A stretch of DNA of 64,000 bases from CAWBBA01 sp963729795 (GCA_963729795.1 CAVSPC010000046.1:62001-126000), one strand, 5' to 3'; shown: positions 44,653 to 53,598, counted from the stretch's first letter. Numbers and translations: made by a program. Notes: a model not told the origin generated them from the sequence alone.

Positions 44653-46743
44653 TTATTTCACTAAAAACGGCACGATCAACAGGGCCACCATATTGACGAC
44701 CTTGATAACAGGGTTCAACGCCGGGCCCGCGGTGTCCTTGTACGGATCACCTACCGTATCGCCGGTGACCGCAGCTTTGTGGGCCTCGCTCCCTTTGCCG
44801 CCAAGGTTTCCATCTTCGATGTACTTCTTGGCGTTGTCCCAGGTCGCACCCCCGGTCGTCATGGCAATAGCCAAGAAAAGGCCGACTACGATGCTCCCGA
44901 TCAACATACCGCCTAGAGCTTCCTTGCCCAGGCCGGGCACGAAGGCCACGATCAGAGGGATCACCACGGGAAGCAGGGATGGAATAACCATCTCTCTCTG
45001 TGCCGCCGCGGTCACGAGATCCACGCATTTGCCATACTCGGCCTTGACGCCCGGAAGACCTTCCTTAAGGCCCTTGATCTCTCGGAATTGGCGTCGAACT
45101 TCGTCCACGATCGCTCCGGCGGCTTTTCCAACCGCGAGCATACAAAGCGCAGCAAAGAAATAGGGGATAATCCCGCCGATCAGAAGGCCGATCAAAATCT
45201 TCGGGTTGGACAGGTCAAAATGCATCACTTTTCCGGTCAGTGCTTCAATAGCCCGAGTATACTCGGCAAAGAGAACCAGGGCTGCCAGAGCCGCAGAACC
45301 GATTGCGTATCCCTTGGTAACCGCTTTGGTGGTGTTGCCAACCGCGTCCAGCGGGTCGGTTCTATTGCGAACCTCTTCCGACAGCTCAGCCATTTCCGCA
45401 ATACCGCCCGCGTTGTCCGTAATGGGGCCGTACGAGTCGATCGCAACGACCATTCCTGTCATCGAGAGCATGGAGACCACAGTAATGGCGATGCCAAAGA
45501 GACCGGTGCCGGGACTACCTATGAAGCCCCCTCCAAGCGCGTACCCGATCATAATGGCTATAGCGAGTGCGATGACCGGCAGGACTGTTGAAATCATGCT
45601 GATGGCCAGCCCAGCGATGATGTTGGTCCCGTGACCCGTGGTGCTTGCTTGGGCCACGTACTTGACCGGGCCATACATGCCGGTGAACCACTCGGTAATG
45701 ATAACGATCAGGCCCGTGAGAACCAGACCGAGGACCGCCATCCAGAAGATATTCACTGGGGGAATCACGAAGGGCATTCCTTTAAGGGGTGCCCCGAGAG
45801 GCAAAATCCGGGCCACCACGTAAAAGAAAATGGCTGCAAGAATCCCGGCCAAAGCCAATCCCCGATACAGAGAACCCATTATGTAGAGGTCTTTCTCAGC
45901 TTTGGTCCTGCTTAACCTTACGGCAAAGGTGCCAATAATGGATGCGATGATCGCCACGCCGCCGATAAGCAAAGGCATGAAGAACGCTGTGGACGGACCG
46001 TAAATCGTCATGGCCAGGAGCATGGCTGCAACTATTGTGACGGTGTACGTCTCATACAAGTCCGCTGCCATACCCGCGCAGTCGCCAACGTTATCGCCAA
46101 CGTTGTCCGCGATAACTCCCGCATTACGGGGATCGTCTTCAGGGAGATCCGCTTCCACTTTACCCACCAGGTCCGCGCCTACGTCGGCGGCCTTGGTGTA
46201 AATACCGCCACCCACACGGGCAAAGACGCTCATGAGCGAGCTACCGAACCCCAAACCGACAAGGGCGCTGAAGAGTTTGTGCGGATCCGGAATATACCTG
46301 CTGGCGACCCAATAGAATCCTGCTACTCCGAATAGCGCCAAGCCAGTAACCACGATGCCGGTAACCGACCCGCCCCTGAATGCAACATTCATTGCATCGG
46401 GCAAGCTCTTGCCGGCTGCAGCGGCTACCCGCACATTGGCCTTGGTGGAAACCTTCATCCCAATGAAGCCGGCGAGGCCGGAGCCTACGAGACCGATAAC
46501 GAACCCGATTGCCGGCCACCTCCCCAAGGTCAAGGCCAGGATGACGACAAGGATGATGGCTATTATGGCCACCACTTTGTACTGGCGGGTAAGGTACGCC
46601 ATCGCACCCTCCGCCACGTAGCTGGAGATCTCCTGCATACGCTGATTGCCGGCGTCTTGTTTAAAGACCCAACCGGCGGTGATCAGGCTATAAGCCACGC
46701 CCAGGGCCCCGCAGATGAGGGCCACATACACAACCCATTCCAT
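44653..46743 (-). CDS. hppA: Membrane H+-translocating pyrophosphatase, K+-independent type
   Basis: 696 residues with about 16 membrane helices. Catalytic loop GGGIYTKAADVGADLVGKVE, then DNVGDNVGDCAGMAADLYE, later DAVGNTTKAVTKG and DTVGDPYKDTAGPALNP. Lys473 in GNTTKA is the residue that marks K+-independent, proton-pumping enzymes (K+-dependent forms have Ala). It couples pyrophosphate hydrolysis to proton export across the inner membrane, useful when PPi from acyl-CoA synthetases is abundant. Monocistronic, with its own terminator. Confidence 0.96.
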   Translation of the reverse strand: MEWVVYVALICGALGVAYSLITAGWVFKQDAGNQRMQEISSYVAEGAMAYLTRQYKVVAIIAIILVVILALTLGRWPAIGFVIGLVGSGLAGFIGMKVSTKANVRVAAAAGKSLPDAMNVAFRGGSVTGIVVTGLALFGVAGFYWVASRYIPDPHKLFSALVGLGFGSSLMSVFARVGGGIYTKAADVGADLVGKVEADLPEDDPRNAGVIADNVGDNVGDCAGMAADLYETYTVTIVAAMLLAMTIYGPSTAFFMPLLIGGVAIIASIIGTFAVRLSRTKAEKDLYIMGSLYRGLALAGILAAIFFYVVARILPLGAPLKGMPFVIPPVNIFWMAVLGLVLTGLIVIITEWFTGMYGPVKYVAQASTTGHGTNIIAGLAISMISTVLPVIALAIAIMIGYALGGGFIGSPGTGLFGIAITVVSMLSMTGMVVAIDSYGPITDNAGGIAEMAELSEEVRNRTDPLDAVGNTTKAVTKGYAIGSAALAALVLFAEYTRAIEALTGKVMHFDLSNPKILIGLLIGGIIPYFFAALCMLAVGKAAGAIVDEVRRQFREIKGLKEGLPGVKAEYGKCVDLVTAAAQREMVIPSLLPVVIPLIVAFVPGLGKEALGGMLIGSIVVGLFLAIAMTTGGATWDNAKKYIEDGNLGGKGSEAHKAAVTGDTVGDPYKDTAGPALNPVIKVVNMVALLIVPFLVK

Positions 46744-46891
46744 GCACCTACCTCCTTACCTCAAATGATCACATTCTAATGGGGGAAAATGATAGTACCA
46801 TCGCAAATTATCGACATTTGCGCCACTATGTCAAGGACAATCAGGAGCGCTGAGCAAGGGGAATGCGTTTTCCCAGCCTACCTGGATACTA

Positions 46892-47584
46892 CTATTTTCC
46901 GATCGCGCAAATCATAATTGGCTTAACGTCAGCCGGCAGTTTCAAGGCTCCGGCCACCTGAGGGTCCACAAAGGCCCCGACAGCGGCCACATGAAGCCCA
47001 AGCGATTCGGCCTGCAGGAACACGTTTTGATTCGCTGCGCCGGCATCCATATATACATACTGCACTCCGCGGTCGCCGTACTTGGCCATGGTTCTCTGAA
47101 ACACCGCTGCAATCACTATCAGCGCGGGCGCTTGAGCAAGAAAGAGCTGGTGGTGGGCAGCGTAAGCTACCAAGTTGCGCTTGTCGCCTGTTGCAACTGA
47201 TTGGAGGGAATTTCCCTGGGCATTGTATCTGTATACCCCCGCGGGAAGTTTCCCGACTGTGTTTTGTCCGCACACGAGAAAGACCTCAAGCGGATAAAGT
47301 GCACCGGCTGAGGGAATCACTTTTGTTGTGGCGCCTGTGACCGCATCCGCGGGCAGGTTGCCGTTGGCTGCCCAAAGGACCTGAGAGGCTTCGGCTAAAG
47401 TCAATGGCAGTCGGCTGAATTCACGCACCGAATGTTTTCGCACTACAGAGGCTTCAAACGAAAGTTTCCCGGAATAAGCGGGCTTAGGCAACTTGACTTC
47501 GTTTTCCGTGGCCATAGAGGGCAACGGCATCAGGGTCAGCAGCGTCACACCGACAGCAAGAGACATTCGGCAAGAAATTCTCAT
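46892..47584 (-). CDS. Exported nitroreductase/SagB-like flavoprotein, second copy
   Basis: 230 residues with signal peptide ending near SMATEN. Nitroreductase motifs: VVRKHSVREFSRLPL, ASQVLWAANGNLPA, AGALYPLEVFLV, GDRGVQYVYMDAGAANQNVFLQ. Same architecture as the protein at 24845, but the SagB-like region is better conserved. It ends 148 bases upstream of hppA's start region on the same strand; co-transcription is uncertain. Confidence 0.88.
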   Translation of the reverse strand: MRISCRMSLAVGVTLLTLMPLPSMATENEVKLPKPAYSGKLSFEASVVRKHSVREFSRLPLTLAEASQVLWAANGNLPADAVTGATTKVIPSAGALYPLEVFLVCGQNTVGKLPAGVYRYNAQGNSLQSVATGDKRNLVAYAAHHQLFLAQAPALIVIAAVFQRTMAKYGDRGVQYVYMDAGAANQNVFLQAESLGLHVAAVGAFVDPQVAGALKLPADVKPIMICAIGK

Positions 47585-47798
47585 CCGCGCCCCCTTTTCT
47601 TACAATTTCACGTCAATCCTATAGTCCATTGATGAGAGAAATTCAACTTTTTGAAGTTCTGTCGTATGACCGCGCAGTTGCCGGGGAGTGGGAAAGATTT
47701 CAAGGATGTCCTCTCTTCGCGCGCATAGTTACGGACTTCTGTTTGTGTGTGCGCCACAGGGGGCCGTCTGCCGACCGCATACATTACTGTACATAACG

Positions 47799-47818
47799 TG
47801 TCAACAAATATCTTGACA
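47799..47818. promoter_or_regulatory. TGTCAA-N8-TTGACA dyad
   Basis: Perfect six-base arms with an 8-base spacer. Extended arms CGTGTCAA/TTGACATG match at 7 of 8. TTGACA could also serve as a -35 box toward the IS, but no good -10 is seen. Confidence 0.4.
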
Positions 47819-47838
47819 TGTTTTGTAGTAACCCCTAG

Positions 47839-47869
47839 GAAGCCAGTGACAGGAAATTATCCCTTAGTG
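47839..47869 (+). repeat. 31-base direct repeat, left copy
   Basis: Begins GAAGCCAGTGACAGGAAATT. It matches 48677-48707 at 27 of 31 positions; all four differences are transitions. It lies just outside the IS630 left end. Confidence 0.8.
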
Positions 47870-47874
47870 CTCTG

Positions 47875-48667
47875 TGGCGCAAAAATGGTTACGTATTCCT
47901 TGGTCTAAACGGGCCTCATGCGGCCAGGCAGACTCGGTTGTCTGTTATGTGCTTGGTCCTGGAACCTTGAGAGAGTTTTCTTGAGATCATTTTTCCTGCA
48001 TTTCCATTGACAGGATTGGCGATTTGGTTGTAAAGAGCCTGAAATTCGAGTATGGCCGTTTCGAGGCGTTCAAGGTCTGGAAAGTCGTTTGGCTTGAGGA
48101 CCTTTCGTTGCAGCACCGAGAAGATTATTTCAGGGCTTGATGGCATCAGCGTGGAGATAACGCCAGACCGTCTTAACTCTTATGGAAACCACCAGACATC
48201 GAACCACGGCTTGGGTGTCTATATCGGCATGACTGAGACGGGAAAAAGGAAGTCCGAATCTGCTGGGTATTTCGCAGGCCAGAGCCTTGATCTCCACAAT
48301 GCTCTCAGGGGGAAAAAGAGCGCGGTCTGCCGCACCTGGGAAGGTCCTCCAGGCCATCCAGTCGTTCGCAGAAGAACCGTTTCCTCCACTTCGCGACGAC
48401 TGGACGGGGCACCTCCAGGCGCTGAGAGATCTGCTCGTTTTCCATGCCGGAAGCTGCCAAGAGAACGATCTTGGCACGAACCACCTTATAATAAGGGGCT
48501 GTGTATTGCCTTGATGTATCAACGAGAATCTGCTCCTCGGTGCATGAAAGCGCGAGGATGAAGGGGCTTATGCGCGGCATATCGCGTTACTACTCTCAAG
48601 AAGCACCCCCATATCGCACAATTATCTCGCGGTAAAGCAACGATCATACGTAACCGTATTTACGCCA
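47875..48667 (-). mobile_element. Degenerate IS630-family element (internal deletion and frameshifts)
   Basis: Ends TGGCGCAAAAATGGTTACGT (left) and the reverse complement of 48646-48667 agree at 19 of 22 positions, defining terminal inverted repeats. The transposase reads leftward in three frames. The N-terminal helix-turn-helix part is 48305-48580 (IVLLAASGMENEQISQRLEV, GRPRSFSP). It continues in another frame (VEIKALACEIP ... VWRYLHADAIKP, to about 48145). It then fuses directly to the C-terminal part (EIIFSVLQRKVLKPNDF, stop 47916). The central DDE catalytic region is missing, so the element cannot transpose by itself. Confidence 0.85.
47916..48580 (-). pseudogene. IS630 transposase pseudogene
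   Basis: Fragments of an IS630 orfA/orfB-type transposase in three reading frames. The N-terminal DNA-binding and linker regions and the extreme C-terminus are recognisable; the DDE catalytic core is deleted at the junction near 48136-48150. Relic only. Confidence 0.85.
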
Positions 48668-48676
48668 TCGCGTACT

Positions 48677-48707
48677 GAAGCCAGTAACAAGAAGTTATCC
48701 CTTAGCG
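48677..48707 (+). repeat. 31-base direct repeat, right copy
   Basis: Begins GAAGCCAGTAACAAGAAGTT; partner of 47839-47869. It lies 13 bases before the start of the first Cys-rich gene. Confidence 0.8.
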
Positions 48708-48720
48708 TAGAGTCTCGCTC

Positions 48721-49164
48721 ATGACACAACTGCGGAAACTGAGGCCGATGATTCGGATCACGCTTGTGGTCTATCTATTTGTTGTCGGCTCGGGGACGGC
48801 CATGGCGGGGCGATGCTGTTATCTTCATTCCGGTCAAGGCACACACCACGAAGACGTATGTGCTCGTTTCCATACTCATGCTAATGACCACGCAGTTCAA
48901 GGTCCCAATCCTACCTCAAGCTACTCAGCAGCCATTGATTGGCAATGCCACTGCTTAATCCTTCCGACGGGTACGGTGAACTCTTCCGAATACACCTTTG
49001 AGGCTACAGCGCTATTCAAATGGATGCATGGAGTTGCTTATGCACCGTGTTTGACCGACCCAACGCTTGATTCGCAGGCCCCTAGCAGAGGTCGCCACCC
49101 ACCCCGACTTTCTCACTTCAAACCTATCGCTGAATCCCTTCAGACTGTCTCCCTGCTCATTTGA
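48721..49164 (+). CDS. Exported Cys/His-rich small protein (family member 1)
   Basis: 147 residues from ATG 48721; ATG 48748 with GAGG close upstream is an alternative. The signal peptide ends near GTAMAG, then GRCCYLHSG, many His (HHEDVCARFHTHANDH) and QCHC. The C-terminus FKPIAESLQTVSLLI matches the end of member 4 (FNPTVDSLHTIVLLI). CC pairs with His suggest soft-metal binding in the periplasm or membrane. No known family recognised. Confidence 0.7.
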   Translation: MTQLRKLRPMIRITLVVYLFVVGSGTAMAGRCCYLHSGQGTHHEDVCARFHTHANDHAVQGPNPTSSYSAAIDWQCHCLILPTGTVNSSEYTFEATALFKWMHGVAYAPCLTDPTLDSQAPSRGRHPPRLSHFKPIAESLQTVSLLI

Positions 49165-49398
49165 CCGTCTCGGAAGAATAGCCGCAGAATTCGCTTGCCT
49201 TGGTTTCGGTCTGGAAAGCGGCGCGTTCTGTCCGAAAGCTCACAAACCTAAATGGCGCGTCTAAGATGAAGGCTCTTCTCTCGCTGGGACGCGCAGACAA
49301 GCATGCAATGGGATTGCCGTGCACCTGAATTCTCCAATGCGGACCTCTTATTGTGTCTTGGCCACATAGATGTATACTCTTGTTATAGGGAAATTGCC

Positions 49399-51357
49399 AT
49401 GAGCCCAAACACTAAGACACCATTATTGGAAAATGGGACTATCCTCAACGGCAAATGGGAGATTCTGGAACACATTGCTACGGGAGGTAAAGGGGAAGTT
49501 TACTGCGCCCGCCAGACGAACCTGAATCGAGAAGTGGTAGTCAAGACGGTATCCACTGAGTATCTCGCAGAATTTGGAGACGACCTGGCGGAGGTGGAGA
49601 CTGAAATTCAGCGGTTCCATCGAGAAGCTTCGGCAATGGCCCAGATACGGCACCCATACGTGGTTCAGGTCTACGACCAGGATTCGGCTACCATCGTAAA
49701 GAACGGAGAAGAGATTACAGTCCAATACGTTGTTATGGAATACGTTCCCGGCAACCGGACACTGCGCCAGACAATGCCGCTGGAGGGATTCAAAGAAAGG
49801 GAAAGGGATCTGAGGAAGTGGATCAGAACCTACTTTCTTCCCATGTTTGACGGACTGGAGACGGTTCATGCCGTTGGCATAGTCCATCGCGACATGAAAC
49901 CCGAGAATGTTCTCTTGGATGGCGCGACTCCCAAGATCACCGACTTTGGAATTGCAGGCGGGCCTCTGTGGTCGCACCTTACAAAAAGTCACCATGTTGA
50001 AGGCACAATCACTTATATGGCTCCCGAACAATTCATGGATTTGGGTGAGGCTGACGGCCGAGCCGATGTGTATGCTCTTGGCAAGATGTTATACGAGGCA
50101 GTCGAGGGGAAGATGGTGGACAGCAAAACTGCATGTCCCCTCAGGGGCGTATGCCTCTCAAATCCCTCCACCCCCTTCCTGAAAGAATTGGACCTCATCA
50201 TACAACAGGCCACAGCGGAGGATAAGGAAAAGAGAATCCCTTCTGTTGGCTCGTTGCGAGAGGCTTTGGAAAGCCTTTTGGAGAAAGCGGAGGCCTCGGA
50301 CCGCCCACTGCTTAAAGGTTTTTCTCGCAAAGAAAAGATCTTTATCGTAGCCCTGATTGCCTTCTTCATAGGGCTGGTCATTGTCTCCAACATACTTCAC
50401 CACTACTACATGTTGGATGAAGAAGAAGCTTCAATGCACCACTCGGCAACGGGTTCCATGCACGGTCCCGCCATAAAGAACAAAGGCCAGGGCGCTTCAA
50501 CCCTCGAAACGAAATTTTCCGGTCCCGTGCTACTTGGTAAAGACGGCTCCACGATGCGTCTCGTCCCCGCAGGAGAGGTGACCATCTCAGACCTTCAGGG
50601 GCGAACGCATGGGCCGCCCCTCAAAGTAAGCCAGTTTTATATGGACGAAACTGAGGTTACGAATGCCGATTATGTCGAGTTTTTGAATCAGGTTCTGCCG
50701 AAACTCACGGTAAAAGACGGCGTAGTCCGGAACAACGGCCACATTTGGCTCTTCCTCGGTCCTGTTTACGGCGGATATGAACCCATTATATTTCGTGATG
50801 GCATATTCTTGTTGAGAGAAGATTCGTTTGCTTCCTACCCGATAGTTCGCGTAACGGGATACGGAGCCGCGGCCTACGCAAGGTTCTACGGAAAACGTCT
50901 GCCCACTGAATCGCAGTGGCTTCAGGCGATAATGCAGGGAAAAGACAATTCCGGCCACAGTACGAAATCCGTTTCCACTCCGGAAACTTCTCAGCTCGAG
51001 AAAGACATGGAGGCTTGGGTGGAGGCTTATGGTTCACCGGATCAGGTACCGGAAAATGGCTCCAAGTTGACCGCTTCGCAAATCCCGTATCCTGTTTCAA
51101 AATTTGGCCCTGACAAACTTGGAATCCGAGGGCTGGAAGAAAACGTGAGCGAATGGGGCCTGCGATCTCTAGGCCGGCTCAAAAAAACTGGAACAAAGGA
51201 TGAATACGTTGTCCTGGGCGGATTGAGAGGGGATTTGGTACTGGACTCCACCCTCGTCCCCGGCGTCCCCCAGGACCCTTCGAATGCGTTTCAGGATGTG
51301 GGCTTCCGATGTGTGGTTGCCGCGAACATCAAAAGCTTGCGCAGTGCAGCCCCCTGA
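49399..51357 (+). CDS. Membrane Ser/Thr kinase with extracytoplasmic SUMF1 domain
   Basis: 652 residues from ATG 49399 (AGGGAAATTGCC upstream). N-terminal Hanks kinase: Lys49 in EVVVKT, Asp165 in HRDMKPEN, Asp182 in DFG. One TM helix lies at about residues 314-334. An HHYYMLDEEEASMHH stretch follows, then a SUMF1-fold domain to the end (LVPAGEVTISD, MDETEVTNADYVEFLNQ, GKRLPTESQWLQA, DVGFRCV). The Cys pair needed for formylglycine synthesis is absent. It is probably a transmembrane receptor kinase whose outer domain binds a ligand. A PP2C phosphatase gene faces it 17 bases away. Confidence 0.92.
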   Translation: MSPNTKTPLLENGTILNGKWEILEHIATGGKGEVYCARQTNLNREVVVKTVSTEYLAEFGDDLAEVETEIQRFHREASAMAQIRHPYVVQVYDQDSATIVKNGEEITVQYVVMEYVPGNRTLRQTMPLEGFKERERDLRKWIRTYFLPMFDGLETVHAVGIVHRDMKPENVLLDGATPKITDFGIAGGPLWSHLTKSHHVEGTITYMAPEQFMDLGEADGRADVYALGKMLYEAVEGKMVDSKTACPLRGVCLSNPSTPFLKELDLIIQQATAEDKEKRIPSVGSLREALESLLEKAEASDRPLLKGFSRKEKIFIVALIAFFIGLVIVSNILHHYYMLDEEEASMHHSATGSMHGPAIKNKGQGASTLETKFSGPVLLGKDGSTMRLVPAGEVTISDLQGRTHGPPLKVSQFYMDETEVTNADYVEFLNQVLPKLTVKDGVVRNNGHIWLFLGPVYGGYEPIIFRDGIFLLREDSFASYPIVRVTGYGAAAYARFYGKRLPTESQWLQAIMQGKDNSGHSTKSVSTPETSQLEKDMEAWVEAYGSPDQVPENGSKLTASQIPYPVSKFGPDKLGIRGLEENVSEWGLRSLGRLKKTGTKDEYVVLGGLRGDLVLDSTLVPGVPQDPSNAFQDVGFRCVVAANIKSLRSAAP

Positions 51358-51374
51358 TCTGAAGGAACTAAGAA

Positions 51375-52157
51375 TCAATTGCAAACCAGTATAATGGTTA
51401 TGTTGTCTTCGCCCCCCTTCCGGTTGGCCGCGGCGACGAGATCGTTGCAGGCCTGCTGGGGCTCGGGTGCTGATCCCACAATGGCCAGAATTTCCTCATC
51501 TTCAAGCATATCCGTAAGTCCATCCGTGCACAAGAGCAGACATGCGCCCTTTTCCCATCCCCGCACCATTACGTCTGACTCAACCTCGTCAGCCACACCC
51601 AACGCCTCGGTCAACCCATGGCGCGCACGGTGGGAGCGGGCCTGCTCTTTGGTGATGAGCCCTTCTTTCATCCACTCAAATACGAAAGTGTCATCGTCGG
51701 TAAGCTGCTTTATTTCGTCTTTTAGTATGAAGTAGGCCCGGCTGTCTCCCACATGGCCGATAATCACCCGGTCGTAGGTTGCTAGCGCAATCAACAAGGT
51801 CGTCCCCATTTCCTCCCACGCGGGATTGTTCAAGGCGTTTTCGAAGATTGATCTGTTGGCCTCTGCAATAGCCTCACGAACAACAGGATCTGCCTCCACT
51901 CCCGCTTCGAGGCCTTCTCGAACCGATTTTGCAGTGATCTCCACGGCTATTCGGCTCGCCACTTCTCCCGCGTTGTGACCTCCCATGCCGTCGGCCAATA
52001 TGAATAGCCCCAGGTCTTCGTCGACGTGCAGGCTATCCTCGTTGATTTCTCTCTGCTGTCCCTTATCTGTAAGCCACCCGACTTTCAAGTCACTCTCCTC
52101 GGAAATTGCGCCCCATGATACCGTCTTTCCGGTGTAAATCGGTAGAAGCTCATTCAT
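51375..52157 (-). CDS. PP2C-family Ser/Thr phosphatase
   Basis: 260 residues from ATG 52157; upstream in-frame TTG after GGGAGG and ATG 52220 are alternatives. The metal-binding PPM motifs are all present: REINEDS, ILADGMGGHNAGEVAS, IGHVGDSRAY, LLCTDGLTDML and GGEDNITIILV. Cytoplasmic. It is convergent with the kinase-SUMF1 gene and probably reverses that kinase's phosphorylations, as in other bacterial kinase/PP2C pairs. Confidence 0.93.
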   Translation of the reverse strand: MNELLPIYTGKTVSWGAISEESDLKVGWLTDKGQQREINEDSLHVDEDLGLFILADGMGGHNAGEVASRIAVEITAKSVREGLEAGVEADPVVREAIAEANRSIFENALNNPAWEEMGTTLLIALATYDRVIIGHVGDSRAYFILKDEIKQLTDDDTFVFEWMKEGLITKEQARSHRARHGLTEALGVADEVESDVMVRGWEKGACLLLCTDGLTDMLEDEEILAIVGSAPEPQQACNDLVAAANRKGGEDNITIILVCN

Positions 52158-52301
52158 ATATAGGCATGTTCGATTGAGCTGGCAAGAAATAATGGTTCTC
52201 AAGAGTCCTCCCGGAGACATTATTCGCGTCGTTTTTTATTCCCATTGTGCGGTACTATACCCCCGGAGTGGATTGAATTAGTGAGTTGGTACGACAAAAG
52301 A

Positions 52302-52478
52302 ATGTTTGTTACCGTGACCCGCGAGAGCATCAAAACCGCTCCTGACTATGATTCTCTGAGGCCATCGGATAGGAACTATGAAGAAAAGGTTTTCGATCAT
52401 CATCAGAAACCTAGGTACCGGATTCCGTCGGAGGTTGTTCGAGAGCCGGGCTTTGAACGAATTGGGGAAACTGAATGA
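52302..52478 (+). CDS. Possible 58-residue protein
   Basis: ATG 52302 starts MFVTVTRESIKTAPDYDS; the frame continues to 52478 and is also open upstream to 52245. Ribosome site is weak. The product is charged, without TM or known domain; the beginning is reminiscent of short regions preceding PRC-barrel domains, which is not enough for a call. Confidence 0.35.
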   Translation: MFVTVTRESIKTAPDYDSLRPSDRNYEEKVFDHHQKPRYRIPSEVVREPGFERIGETE

Positions 52479-52611
52479 AGTTGAGCATCGCGGCAACTCC
52501 GAGCCGAGATAGTTGTCTTAATAATCGGAAGAGTTCTTGATGAACGCACTCGCGGTTTTATTTCATGAGAAAGGGCTACACAAAAGAGTGGCAAAGAAAG
52601 AAGTTGTCGTT

Positions 52612-52985
52612 ATGAGACGTTTAAACATTCCCACATTCTTGACTATGTTTGTTGCCGTCGCATTCTTCGCAATCCCGTTGGGTTGCGGTTGCGAAATGTC
52701 TCATGGTGGGAGCTGCTGTTCCGGCACAAATTCTCATGCGTCGTGCGTTTCCATTCTTCAAATGGCACCCCATCAGTGTGGCATGTGTCTAGAGCAGTTG
52801 ATTTTGGTCAATAACTCCAACGCCAAACAGGGCTTGTCCCACAAAACGTTGACTCGGGTTCCTGCTTTGTTGTTGGGCATCTTCGTTTAAGATTTCTTCA
52901 AGCTTACCTCTTTTGGGCCTCTATTCGATTCTGAAATTCGACTCTCACTGTTGATTCTCTCCACACAATCGTGCTCCTGATCTGA
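52612..52985 (+). pseudogene. Frameshifted Cys-rich exported protein (family member 2)
   Basis: A signal peptide from ATG 52612 is followed by GCGCEMSHGGSCC and CGMCLEQLILVNNS, then KQGLSHKTLTRVPALL, almost the same as member 4 (KQGLSHGTFTRVPALL). The frame stops at 52890. Homology to the member 4 C-terminus resumes in another frame (SSSLPLLGLYSILKF) and, after a second shift, DSLHTIVLLI ending at 52985. Two indels mean it is probably non-functional as the full protein. The truncated 92-residue form retains all Cys and might still be made. Confidence 0.75.
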
Positions 52986-53148
52986 AAACCATCTTTATCC
53001 TGCGCCCATTTTGCGGTTTTCACACAGTCTCTCGAATGCGTGATTTGACGTGATGAGATCCGCTGATTCCTCTCGAGGAATTTGGCATGGGGCCTCGATC
53101 CGCATGTCGAGGGAGCGACAATGGTTCCCAAAAGAGAGGAGGAGGACG

Positions 53149-53361
53149 ATGAAAAGGATTATCGCTCTATGCGCCGTATTGGCCGTGCTGTCACCTGCTT
53201 GGGTTCCCGTCTACGCCTACGGCATCAGATACAGCTTGCAGCGGAAGACGTGGACGACTCAACAAGCTCAAGACATGAGAGCCCTCGAAGCTGAGGCAGC
53301 CAAAGCAATGAAGACATTTCAGAGCAAGCACCATGCGGGTGAACATGGACGAATCTATTGA
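53149..53361 (+). CDS. Exported helical small protein (paralogue of 62995)
   Basis: 70 residues from ATG 53149 with AGGAGGAGG upstream. The signal peptide ends near VYAYG. The mature part YSLQRKTWTTQQAQDMRALE ... AAKAMKTF is helical and aligns with the product at 62995 (YRLQRQWAIEEAQ ... AAKSMKSF). Upstream DNA is also shared with that locus. Cys-free, ends in HHAGEHG. Function unknown. Confidence 0.75.
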   Translation: MKRIIALCAVLAVLSPAWVPVYAYGIRYSLQRKTWTTQQAQDMRALEAEAAKAMKTFQSKHHAGEHGRIY

Positions 53362-53598
53362 CCATTTTCGCACTTCGGAGGTCCTTTGTCATTGCTACAA
53401 TTGCGAAGAGTGAAGCGACGAAGCAATCTGAGTTTTGGCGGCGCTGGCGATTGATTCGCTCCGCTCGCAATGACAATCTGCCACCCTTCGCAATTGAATG
53501 CTTGCTTTCAGAAGGGTAGGTCCTAGACATTGTTCGTGGCTCTTTTTGCTACTCACGCGTGGGGCTCGATAGTTTTACTTGATAAGAAACGTAGTTAA
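53362..53598. other. Gap with dispersed palindromic repeat
   Basis: Contains the repeat copy at 53387-53475; no gene supported before the IS200 element. Confidence 0.5.
53387..53475. repeat. Dispersed palindromic repeat, copy 3
   Basis: Begins TGTCATTGC and ends CTCGCAATGACA; contains GCGACGAAGCAATCTGAG. Same design as 16511 and 63622, with a small insertion in the left arm (TACAATTGCGAAG). Confidence 0.8.

Larger units (their letters stand above)
47585..47874. other. Gap of about 290 bases with operator-like dyad
   Basis: No gene seen. It contains a TGTCAA-N8-TTGACA dyad (47799-47818) and the left 31-base direct repeat (47839-47869). Confidence 0.5.
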
